Shown here: piece after piece, positions 51,874-59,485 of the stretch
Layout: every line of letters begins with the position of its first letter
Numbering within the stretch: position 1 is the first letter of the stretch
Assembly (NCBI GenBank): GCA_001897525.1
Contig: MKTB01000033.1
Span: 62,001-126,000 of the forward strand
Direction: 5' to 3'
Length of the DNA stretch: 64,000 nucleotides
Source: Bacteroidetes bacterium 43-16
GTDB taxonomy: Bacteria > Bacteroidota > Bacteroidia > Chitinophagales > Chitinophagaceae
The notes under the pieces: generated by a model
Told to the model about the DNA's origin: nothing
What the model saw: only the letters and a program-made list of their open reading frames with translations
Database searches by the model: none
Program-made: the position numbers and the translations under genes

Positions 51874-53406
51874 TTGAAAGCCTTTTTTAAAGAACGAATC
51901 AAAGATATTTTTGTTGTGCTCTTATTGATGCAACTGATGTCTTGTGCCAATATCGTACCGCCTACCGGTGGCGATATGGACACTACGCCGCCTAAGCTCC
52001 TATCCATGAGCCCTAAAGATTCTGTATTGAACCAGCGGGTGAAAAAGATCGTATTGCACTTCAATAAATTTGTAGAGATCAAAGACCTCAGCAGTAATAT
52101 GGCCCTGTCGCCTTTACTGGAATATCCGCCTACGGTGATTGCTATAGGAAAAAGGGTAGAGATCAAGCTTACTGATTCCTTATTAAAAGATAATACCACC
52201 TATAAAATATCTTTGGGTAATGCCATTACCGACAACAGGGAGCGTACGCCTTATGCCGATTTTACCTATACTTTCAGTACCGGTAGTTACTTCGATAGTT
52301 TGCAGGTGAAAGGGCAGGTGCGGGATATGCTTACCGGTATGCCGGATACTGGCATCTCCCTGGTGCTCTACTACGAAGATACTTTTAAAGATTCCATGCT
52401 GCTGTCTAAGAAACCGGCCTACCTGGCCCGCACAGATGTGGGAGGCAACTTTAAGTTCACCGGGCTGCCTCAGCGTAGTTTCAGGATCTTTGCCATTGCA
52501 GATGCTGATAATAATAATATGTACGATATCACCAAGGAGCGTATCGGTTTCCTGGACTCTTCTGTGGTGAGTAAGCCGGAGACAGATTCTTCCATGCTTT
52601 TATTGTACACTTCTATGGCCCGGCAAAGAATCTCTGTAAGGGATAGTTTATTGAACGATAGCTTGTACCGGCTTGCCCGGAAGTATGTCGGCAGGGTGGT
52701 CTCAAAAGGAAAAAATGCCATGGCCTATTCTGTAGCTGTAGATACGATCAGTAAAGAAAGAGGAACCTTTGAGCTCAATACACCCCTGCAAATAAAATTA
52801 AATGCGGTACTGAAGAGCATAGATTCTTCAAAAGTGTTTTTAAGCTACCTCAATTCCGGGGTGGAAGCAGAAGCCGCCCGTAAGATAACACATGATACCG
52901 GCTCCCTTTACTTGCAGCATACCTGGCTGCCCGAGACACAGTACACACTGAGGCTGGTGAAAGGCTGGGCTGTAGATACTGCAGGCCTTGAATTGCCCCC
53001 GGGGCGCTATACATTCAGAACCAAATCATTTGATGACTATGCTAAGCTCCAGGTAAAGATCGGTAAGCCCTATGTCGATAGTCAGCATGTGATGCTGATC
53101 ATACAGGACAAGGACACTTTGTACAACAAAACCCTTACCGACAGTATGGTTACCCTGCAATTGCTCAAGCCGGGTAAGTGCAGGATTATGCTGTTTAAAG
53201 ATACCAATGGAAACGGCATCTGGGACCCCGGTCATGTATTGTTGCAGCGGCAACCCGAGTTTGTCTTCCAGCACGAATCTGAAATCATCCTTAAAGCAGG
53301 CTGGGAGCATGAAGTAGACTTTAAGTATGTGCCGGCCTCTGCCCAGGGCATGCGTACAAGAACGGACAGTAAAAAAGATGATAAGTTTAAAGAACCGAAG
53401 GAATAA
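51874..53406 (+). CDS. Ig-like domain lipoprotein with TTG start
   Basis: The start is TTG at 51874: FFKERIKDIFVVLLLMQLMSC then forms a lipoprotein signal, lost if the next ATG is used. The protein has 510 residues. The lipobox is QLMSC. ANIVPPTGGDMDTTPPKLLSMSPKDS is a motif typical of Bacteroidota SbsA-type Ig-like lipoproteins. An Ig-like module (about 40-130) is followed by a carboxypeptidase-regulatory-like region (LARTDVGGNFKFTGLPQRSFRIFAIADADNNNMYD). It is probably an outer-membrane-attached, surface- or periplasm-facing protein; no function is assigned. Confidence 0.82.
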   Translation: MKAFFKERIKDIFVVLLLMQLMSCANIVPPTGGDMDTTPPKLLSMSPKDSVLNQRVKKIVLHFNKFVEIKDLSSNMALSPLLEYPPTVIAIGKRVEIKLTDSLLKDNTTYKISLGNAITDNRERTPYADFTYTFSTGSYFDSLQVKGQVRDMLTGMPDTGISLVLYYEDTFKDSMLLSKKPAYLARTDVGGNFKFTGLPQRSFRIFAIADADNNNMYDITKERIGFLDSSVVSKPETDSSMLLLYTSMARQRISVRDSLLNDSLYRLARKYVGRVVSKGKNAMAYSVAVDTISKERGTFELNTPLQIKLNAVLKSIDSSKVFLSYLNSGVEAEAARKITHDTGSLYLQHTWLPETQYTLRLVKGWAVDTAGLELPPGRYTFRTKSFDDYAKLQVKIGKPYVDSQHVMLIIQDKDTLYNKTLTDSMVTLQLLKPGKCRIMLFKDTNGNGIWDPGHVLLQRQPEFVFQHESEIILKAGWEHEVDFKYVPASAQGMRTRTDSKKDDKFKEPKE

Positions 53407-53450
53407 TGCTTGGGGTATACCGTTAGCACACCTGTATTGTGGTAAGCAGA

Positions 53451-54224
53451 CTACAGGTATCTTTTTACGATCCGGAGCTTGCCGGTGCGCTTTTTGAGCT
53501 TTTTAGAAATGATACCGCCATGGTCTATGGCATCGATCACTACACCTCCCGATTTTTGACTGGCATGTAAGATCTGCTGGCTGTCCAGCAGGATGCCTAC
53601 ATGGATGATGTTACCTTCCTCATCGTCAAAAAAAGCCAGGTCTCCACAGATAGCTTCCTGCAGGAAACCTACGGTTTCGCCTGTGGTGGCCTGCTCTGCA
53701 GCATTACGCGGAAGTTTTATATTTTGTTGCTTGTAGACGATCTGCGTCAGACCCGAGCAGTCTATACCTAATAAACTGCGGCCTCCCCATAGGTAGGGGG
53801 TGCCCAGGTAAGCCAGGCTGTTTTTTAAAAGAGAATTGCTGTGCGCAGGGATCACTTTAGAACCTTTATACCGGACATTGTCTGTATACCAGTAAAACTG
53901 GTTGGACTTCATGCCGAACAGGTCAGATCCCGGGCTGAGTATGGTTTGCGTGCCTTGTGGCAACATCAGCCTGTTGGTGCCGATGCCGCAGACACGTTTG
54001 GGTTCTTTTTTATATTGCTTATGATTGATAAAGGCTACATGGCCCTGGTGCACCCAACCTTCATAATGGTCCCAGTGACATTCGATATACAACCATTCCC
54101 CTTCCTGCTTCAGTACGATCGCCCGCTCTCCAAACAATAACTGGGACGACATTTCCGCCTTTTGAGAAGGCTCTGTGCGAACGGCTGCTGCCGGGCTTGA
54201 ACACACTACATAGGAAAATATCAT
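53451..54224 (-). CDS. NlpC/P60 cell-wall peptidase with SH3-like N-domain
   Basis: The protein has 257 residues. An SH3b-like domain (about 12-70) precedes the C40 papain-like domain (about 125-255). The catalytic triad is Cys146 (GIDCSGLTQ), His198 (IIHVGI) and His210 (QILHAS). It cleaves peptide bridges or stems of peptidoglycan. The signal peptide is odd: the ATG at 54224 gives only MIFSYVVCSSPAAA, short and with an early Cys. It is followed by hemD in the other half of the region but not by an operon partner. Role in growth or lysis unknown. Confidence 0.9.
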   Translation of the reverse strand: MIFSYVVCSSPAAAVRTEPSQKAEMSSQLLFGERAIVLKQEGEWLYIECHWDHYEGWVHQGHVAFINHKQYKKEPKRVCGIGTNRLMLPQGTQTILSPGSDLFGMKSNQFYWYTDNVRYKGSKVIPAHSNSLLKNSLAYLGTPYLWGGRSLLGIDCSGLTQIVYKQQNIKLPRNAAEQATTGETVGFLQEAICGDLAFFDDEEGNIIHVGILLDSQQILHASQKSGGVVIDAIDHGGIISKKLKKRTGKLRIVKRYL

Positions 54225-54283
54225 ACTATGCTTATTGATTTTGAAAGCCAGGCATGCTGGAGCGTAAGGGTCTGTTTAGAATT

Positions 54284-55156
54284 TTATTTATTAAAGGCTG
54301 CAAGGTACTTGTCCAGTGCGGCTACCATAGAAGGGGCATTGGGTACCGGAGCTTTGATCTCCACAGAGAATCCGGCCTCTTCCAGTGCTTTCTGGGTAGT
54401 ATTGCCAAAGCCGCCAAAGACAACTCCTCCTTGTTTGAAGTCAGGATCGGTACTTAAAATAGCCTCTACACCGAATGGACTGAACAGGATCATGGCATCA
54501 TACTCCTTATTGCCCACAAAAGGTTCCATAGCATTAGGCACCGTTTTGTACACGATGGCTTCTACAAAATTGAATTTCTTTTGAATAAGGCTGGGAGAGA
54601 TATCGTTTTTAGAGTTCTCAGAAACCGGTAACAGGAATTTTTCGGAATCTTTATACTTTGCCAGTACATCCATTAAGCCGTCTACAGAGCCGTCGGCAGA
54701 GAAAAATACTTTGCGTTTGCGGTACAGTATAAACTTCTGAAGGTAAAGAGCTACTGCTTCTGTAATACAGAAATAGCGCATTTCCTGGGATACCTTAAAC
54801 TTCATCTCCTCGCAGATCCTGAAAAAATGATCGACCGCATTGCGGCTGTTCAGAATGACAGCATTGAATTCTGCCAGTTCGATCTTTTGTTTCCTGAACT
54901 CTTTGGCAGAAAACGGTTCCAGTTTGATGAATTGATGAAAGGTCAATTTAACATCATACTTCCTGGCCAGGTCATAATAAGGTGACTTCTCACTCTCTGG
55001 TTTTGGCTGAGAAATAAGAATATGTTTCAGTCGCTTACCAGCTACAGCCTTAGCAGTCTCTTTAGATGCTACTTCAGCCTTTTTCTTATCACCTGCTTTA
55101 CCGGCAGTTACCGAAGTGGTTTCTTTTTTACTCGCAGTCTTTGTAGCTTTTGCCAT
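54284..55156 (-). CDS. hemD: Uroporphyrinogen-III synthase
   Basis: The ATG at 55156 (MAKATKTASKKETTS) is chosen over an upstream TTG. The protein has 290 residues. The catalytic fold, roughly 45-285, resembles HemD: LKHILISQPKPESEKSPYYDL, FNAVILNSRNAVDHFF, and YDAMILFSPFGVEAIL with GFGNTTQKALEEAGF. The first 43 residues are a Lys/Ala/Thr-rich extension that is low complexity. It cyclises hydroxymethylbilane. It is 57 bases behind the DUF4271 gene, a conserved Bacteroidota pairing. Confidence 0.93.
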   Translation of the reverse strand: MAKATKTASKKETTSVTAGKAGDKKKAEVASKETAKAVAGKRLKHILISQPKPESEKSPYYDLARKYDVKLTFHQFIKLEPFSAKEFRKQKIELAEFNAVILNSRNAVDHFFRICEEMKFKVSQEMRYFCITEAVALYLQKFILYRKRKVFFSADGSVDGLMDVLAKYKDSEKFLLPVSENSKNDISPSLIQKKFNFVEAIVYKTVPNAMEPFVGNKEYDAMILFSPFGVEAILSTDPDFKQGGVVFGGFGNTTQKALEEAGFSVEIKAPVPNAPSMVAALDKYLAAFNK

Positions 55157-55222
55157 TTTATTCAAACTAATATTGAAAATAAGCTTTTCTTCTGTTTTTA
55201 CTCCTTCTGTATCTTAACGGCA

Positions 55223-56098
55223 TTACAGCAAAATATTATATGTAAACTTGGCCAAGATTGCAAGCGGGAGCAATTCCGAGGCGCAAAAGTACATAAAAAA
55301 ATGGAATTTGCTGAATTGAAAAAATGAAGCCAGTGAAGACCAGGACCTAGTATACCTGTTAAATAACAATATGATGCCCAGGGCAATCGATACTATGAAA
55401 ATGAGATTCAGCCAGTTACCTGCTCCAAAAGCTAATATGATGGAAAAGGGCAATAAGGCGACACCCAGTATTTTATTGATCAGGAAAACATTATACAAAT
55501 AATCATTGGTGGCTTGCTCCATCTTGAAGGCCCAGCCGATGAATTTCAATATGGCCAGCTTGATGAGGTAGATAATGCCCGAAAGCACGATACTGCCGAT
55601 CAGCAATAGATTGGGTGCAATACGTGATGTTTTTAAAACATCGGTGCGTTGCGCGATGATGACGTATATAAATAAGCCTAAAGAAATGCAGAAAAAAATA
55701 TTCATCGCGGTATTCGCCGCTGTATTTTGTTCTATCTGCTCCCGGAGTGCTCTTTTATTAGACATCGGGCTCATGAAAGAATTGTAGAGGTACCTGAAAT
55801 AGCTCGGGAAGGCCATTCTCAGGATGCCCAGGGTCATCAGTAATAAAAGCACCAGGTAAAAACTGGCTGTTTTATTACTCCCTTCATATATTTTTTCTAC
55901 CTGCCTGATGACTTCCACTTTTGGTCCCCAGAAAGGCAAGGCATTCATCTGGCTTTGATACAGGCTATCTGTTTTGGCCAGGATCATTTGTTCCGGTAGG
56001 TCCACACCATAGCTACTCACAGCCGCTGCATCATTAAATATAAAGCAGCTTACCAGGAGTATGGACAGGAATAAAAATGAGTGAAATGCTTGTTTCAA
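55223..56098 (-). CDS. DUF4271 membrane protein with TTG start
   Basis: The start is TTG at 56098 (KQAFHSFLFLSILLVSC); the next in-frame ATG is about 37 codons later and would remove the signal. The protein has 291 residues with roughly six membrane helices after an N-terminal segment. The C-terminal FFQFSKFHFFMYFCASELLP is the family signature. The gene lies just upstream of hemD, as in many Bacteroidota, so a link to haem or its membrane delivery is possible but unproven. Confidence 0.87.
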   Translation of the reverse strand: MKQAFHSFLFLSILLVSCFIFNDAAAVSSYGVDLPEQMILAKTDSLYQSQMNALPFWGPKVEVIRQVEKIYEGSNKTASFYLVLLLLMTLGILRMAFPSYFRYLYNSFMSPMSNKRALREQIEQNTAANTAMNIFFCISLGLFIYVIIAQRTDVLKTSRIAPNLLLIGSIVLSGIIYLIKLAILKFIGWAFKMEQATNDYLYNVFLINKILGVALLPFSIILAFGAGNWLNLIFIVSIALGIILLFNRYTRSWSSLASFFQFSKFHFFMYFCASELLPLAILAKFTYNILL

Positions 56099-56139
56099 GT
56101 TGACTAAAGGTATACCGGGTTTAAATAAATTAAGTGCTA

Positions 56140-56147
56140 CAAAAGTA
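56140..56147 (-). promoter_or_regulatory. -7 box (TACTTTTG) for DUF4271-hemD
   Basis: A perfect minus-strand TAnnTTTG. The start site near 56133 leaves about 35 bases before TTG at 56098. Confidence 0.5.
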
Positions 56148-56189
56148 AATCAATAATCAATAATCTTAATAGAATTTATTGAGCTTCTT

Positions 56190-56197
56190 TATCTTTG
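56190..56197 (+). promoter_or_regulatory. -7 box (TATCTTTG) for the CCA-adding enzyme gene
   Basis: TAnnTTTG is perfect. It contains the TTG at 56195, which therefore cannot be the translation start. Transcription should begin near 56204. Confidence 0.6.
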
Positions 56198-56230
56198 TGC
56201 TCTTCAAATAAAAAAATCGGGGTTAAAGAT

Positions 56231-57652
56231 TTGGAATTAGCATTTAGTACAGCAGAGCAATATATCATGGAACTGGTCAGCCGGGCAGCAGCCCATATCG
56301 GCGTGGCCGCCTATCCGATCGGGGGATTTGTGAGGGATAAGATCCTCGACAGGCCCACGAAAGATATCGATATTGTTTGCGACGGAGATGGCATTGATCT
56401 GGCCCATGCCGTGGCCGCACTATTGCCTCAAACGACCAAAGTTGCTTTTTTTAAAACCTACGGTACCGCCCAAATGCGTATCCGTGGTATAGATGTAGAG
56501 TTTGTAGGGGCCCGTAAAGAGTCTTACAGCCCGGATTCCAGGAATCCTTCTGTGAGCCCGGGGACACTGGAAGATGACCAGAAGCGCAGAGATTTTACCA
56601 TAAATGCCCTGGCGATCAGCCTGGCACCGGATAGCTATGGCACTGTTATTGATCCTTTTGACGGCTTGCTCGATATCCGGGACAAGATCATCAGGACTCC
56701 CCTGTTGCCGGACCAGACCTTCAGCGATGATCCGCTGAGGATGATGCGCGCCATTCGTTTTGCCACACAATTGAATTTTCACATTGAAGTATCCTGCTTT
56801 GAAAGTATTTGCCAGCAAAAAGACCGGATCAAGATCATTTCCAAAGAGCGGATTGCCGATGAATTGAATAAGATCATGATGAGCGCCAAGCCTTCGATAG
56901 GCTTCGACCTGCTGTACCGCAGCGGCCTGCTGGACATCATCCTGCCACAGCTGGCAGCCCTTTCGGGAACAGAATATATCGATAATAAAGGGCATAAGGA
57001 CAATTTCTACCATTCCATCCAGGTATTGGACAATATCGTGCCGAATACCGATAACCTGTGGTTGCGCTGGGCAGCCCTCTTGCATGATGTGGGTAAGGCT
57101 CCTACCAAGCGCTTTGAGAAAGGCCATGGCTGGACCTTTCACGGCCATGAGGTCGTGAGCGGCAAGATGGTTCCCAAGATATTTGGCAGCCTTAAACTTC
57201 CCTTGAATGAGAAGATGCTCTATACCCGTAAGATCATAGAACTGCATCACCGCCCGGTAGCCCTTACTAAAGAGAACATTACCGATTCTGCCATCAGGAG
57301 ACTGCTGTTTGATGCCGGTGAAGATATTGATGACCTGATGACCTTGTGCGAAGCCGATATCACCTCAAAGAATGCGCAAAAGGTGAAGAAGTTCCTGGAG
57401 AACTTTGAACTGGTGCGGCAGAAATTGAAAGAGATCGAAGAAAAAGATAAAATAAGAAACTGGCAACCGCCTATTTCCGGGGAAGAGATCATGGAGACCT
57501 TTGGTCTGCAGCCCTCCAGGGATGTGGGACTGATCAAAACTGCCATCCGCGAAGCTATTTTAGATGGTGTGATTTTAAATAATTATGAAGCAGCAAGAAG
57601 CTATATGCTGGCGTTTGCAGAATCATTATCTTTGAAACCACAAAATAAATAA
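56231..57652 (+). CDS. cca: tRNA nucleotidyltransferase (CCA-adding enzyme) with HD domain
   Basis: TTG at 56231 (LELAFSTAEQYIMEL) or ATG at 56267 (MELVSRAA) is the likely start; both lie after the promoter box at 56190. The family usually has about 15-25 residues before the conserved core, which favours 56231. Nucleotidyltransferase core: GGFVRDKILDRPTKDIDIVCDGDG (metal Asp pair), RRDFTINALA and DDPLRMMRAIRFATQL. A C-terminal HD domain (ALLHDVGKAPTKRFE) is present. It adds or repairs CCA at tRNA 3' ends, which fits tRNA genes here that encode no CCA. Confidence 0.93.
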   Translation: MELAFSTAEQYIMELVSRAAAHIGVAAYPIGGFVRDKILDRPTKDIDIVCDGDGIDLAHAVAALLPQTTKVAFFKTYGTAQMRIRGIDVEFVGARKESYSPDSRNPSVSPGTLEDDQKRRDFTINALAISLAPDSYGTVIDPFDGLLDIRDKIIRTPLLPDQTFSDDPLRMMRAIRFATQLNFHIEVSCFESICQQKDRIKIISKERIADELNKIMMSAKPSIGFDLLYRSGLLDIILPQLAALSGTEYIDNKGHKDNFYHSIQVLDNIVPNTDNLWLRWAALLHDVGKAPTKRFEKGHGWTFHGHEVVSGKMVPKIFGSLKLPLNEKMLYTRKIIELHHRPVALTKENITDSAIRRLLFDAGEDIDDLMTLCEADITSKNAQKVKKFLENFELVRQKLKEIEEKDKIRNWQPPISGEEIMETFGLQPSRDVGLIKTAIREAILDGVILNNYEAARSYMLAFAESLSLKPQNK

Positions 57653-57665
57653 AATATAAAAGCTT

Positions 57666-58256
57666 ATGCTATTCAAGTTCTTCGAATCCGATTCGTACTT
57701 TATTGATGAAAAGGTAAACATGTTCAAGTTTGCCAATGAATATAAGATCTATGACCAGGAGGCCACGCAGATCGGTATGATCAAGCAAAAAGTTTCCGGG
57801 GGGCATAAGGCCTTAAGGATGCTGATCAATAAAGCAATGATGCCTTTCCATATGGAGATCCAGGACCAGGTAGGTGAGGTGCAGACCGTGATCAAAAGAG
57901 GCTGGACCTTCTTCATGTCCAAGATCCAGGTACTGGATGGCTCGGGTAATGAAATAGGCCGTATCAACCAGAAATTTAAGTTTTTAAAACCGGAGTTCCA
58001 CATCTTTGATTCAGGTGGCAGCCAGATCGCTACCATCAATGGTGACTGGAAAGGCTGGAATTTCAAGATCACGAATAACAACGGGGAGCAAATAGGCACC
58101 ATCAGTAAAAAATGGGCCGGTGTGGCAAAAGAGCTATTTACCACTGCCGATAAGTACAATGTAAATATCGACCCGGCGTATCCTGAAGATAATAATAAAG
58201 CTTTGATCCTGTCTACCGCTATCACGATAGATATGGTACTGAAAGAAGCAAAATAG
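57666..58256 (+). CDS. LURP-one-related / scramblase-like protein
   Basis: The protein has 196 residues with the 12-stranded tubby-like beta barrel. VQTVIKRGWTFFMSKIQVLDGSGNEIGRI and FHIFDSGGSQIATINGDWKGWNFKI are typical of LOR/phospholipid-scramblase domains. The C-terminal helix NKALILSTAITIDMVLKEA fits the family. No signal peptide, so cytoplasmic or membrane-associated. Function in bacteria is unknown. It follows cca by 13 bases and likely shares its transcript, ending at a hairpin. Confidence 0.85.
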   Translation: MLFKFFESDSYFIDEKVNMFKFANEYKIYDQEATQIGMIKQKVSGGHKALRMLINKAMMPFHMEIQDQVGEVQTVIKRGWTFFMSKIQVLDGSGNEIGRINQKFKFLKPEFHIFDSGGSQIATINGDWKGWNFKITNNNGEQIGTISKKWAGVAKELFTTADKYNVNIDPAYPEDNNKALILSTAITIDMVLKEAK

Positions 58257-58281
58257 CATAAAGAATGCTTGTGCATATTTC

Positions 58282-58312
58282 AAAAGGCCTGGTAAACTAC
58301 CGGGCCTTTTTT
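58282..58312 (+). terminator. Terminator after the LURP-one gene
   Basis: AAAGGCCTGGTA pairs with TACCGGGCCTTT (one wobble) around AAC and runs into T6. Confidence 0.88.
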
Positions 58313-58496
58313 CCTGCTATGAGTAATTGATGCTCCGAAATTTGTGTTAAAGCAGCGGTTACTGTTCCTTGCTTATACCAGTATTCGTCAGAAAGGTGTT
58401 ATTTTTAATTCCGTGCATATTTTTTATGCCCGCACCGATTGCTTTAATGTAGCAATTAAAACTTAGTTTTGAAATTAATTACAGTACTTTTTAGCT

Positions 58497-59471
58497 ATGG
58501 AGCACTCCGAAATACAAGCCGGTACCGGGAAGGTGCAGGCGCTGATCGCCCAGATGGAAACCGTGATCAAAGGGAAGCGTTTACAGATAGAGCAGGTGAT
58601 CACCTGTCTCCTGGCGCAGGGGCATATCCTTATGGAAGATAACCCGGGGACGGGAAAGACTGTTTTAGCCAGGACTTTGGCCCACTCCATAAGCGGGGCA
58701 GGCACAGATAATGTCCAGTTCAAAAGGATACAGTTCACCCCCGATCTTTTGCCCATGGACCTTATAGGCGCACATATATTCGACGATAACAGGAAAGATT
58801 TTATTTTCAAAAAAGGACCTTTGTTCTGTAATATCCTGCTGGCCGATGAGATCAACAGGGCTTCTCCTAAAGTACAGTCTGCATTGCTGGAGAGCATGGC
58901 AGAAGGGCAAATTACCATAGGCGATGAAACCATTCGCTTAAACAAATTATTTTTTACCATTGCTACCCAGAACCCGATAGAGACAGAGGGTACTTATCCT
59001 TTGCCTACCGCCCAACTGGACCGTTTTTTTATGAAAATATTTTTCGGCTATGTAGATGAACGCACAGAGCTGGACATTTATAATAATTATTTGCAGATCA
59101 ATGAAAACCTGTACAACCTGCAGCAGGTCTTAAGTATGGAGGATATCCTGCAATTGCAGGAGGCGGCTTCCAGGGTGTATATTCACCAGGAGATTGTAAG
59201 AGCTGTATCCAATATCGTGCGGGCGACCAGGGAGCATAATGATATCATTTTAGGGGCCTCCACCCGTTCGGGCATTGCTTTTATCAAATGCCTGAAAGCA
59301 TTTGCATTGGTGAGGGGCAGGGACTTTATCATAGAAGATGATGTGCAGGCCATAGCCCGTGCTGTGCTGGAACACCGGCTTATCTTCAGGAATAAGGAAG
59401 TGAAACGTACGGCCTTTAACCAGGTCCTGGATGCAGAAATGCAACGCCTGAATCAATTAAAACTGCATTAA
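58497..59471 (+). CDS. MoxR-family AAA+ ATPase
   Basis: The protein has 324 residues. Walker A is EDNPGTGKTV (Lys54), Walker B LLADEINRA, sensor 1 IATQNP. AGQ-type insert FFTIATQNPIETEGTYPLPTAQLDRFFMKI is the MoxR signature. MoxR ATPases usually work with DUF58 and VWA proteins. Here the next gene is a large secreted helical protein, 14 bases downstream, and no DUF58 gene is seen. It may act as a chaperone for that protein, which is inference. Confidence 0.94.
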   Translation: MEHSEIQAGTGKVQALIAQMETVIKGKRLQIEQVITCLLAQGHILMEDNPGTGKTVLARTLAHSISGAGTDNVQFKRIQFTPDLLPMDLIGAHIFDDNRKDFIFKKGPLFCNILLADEINRASPKVQSALLESMAEGQITIGDETIRLNKLFFTIATQNPIETEGTYPLPTAQLDRFFMKIFFGYVDERTELDIYNNYLQINENLYNLQQVLSMEDILQLQEAASRVYIHQEIVRAVSNIVRATREHNDIILGASTRSGIAFIKCLKAFALVRGRDFIIEDDVQAIARAVLEHRLIFRNKEVKRTAFNQVLDAEMQRLNQLKLH

Positions 59472-59485
59472 TCAACCTTATATAT

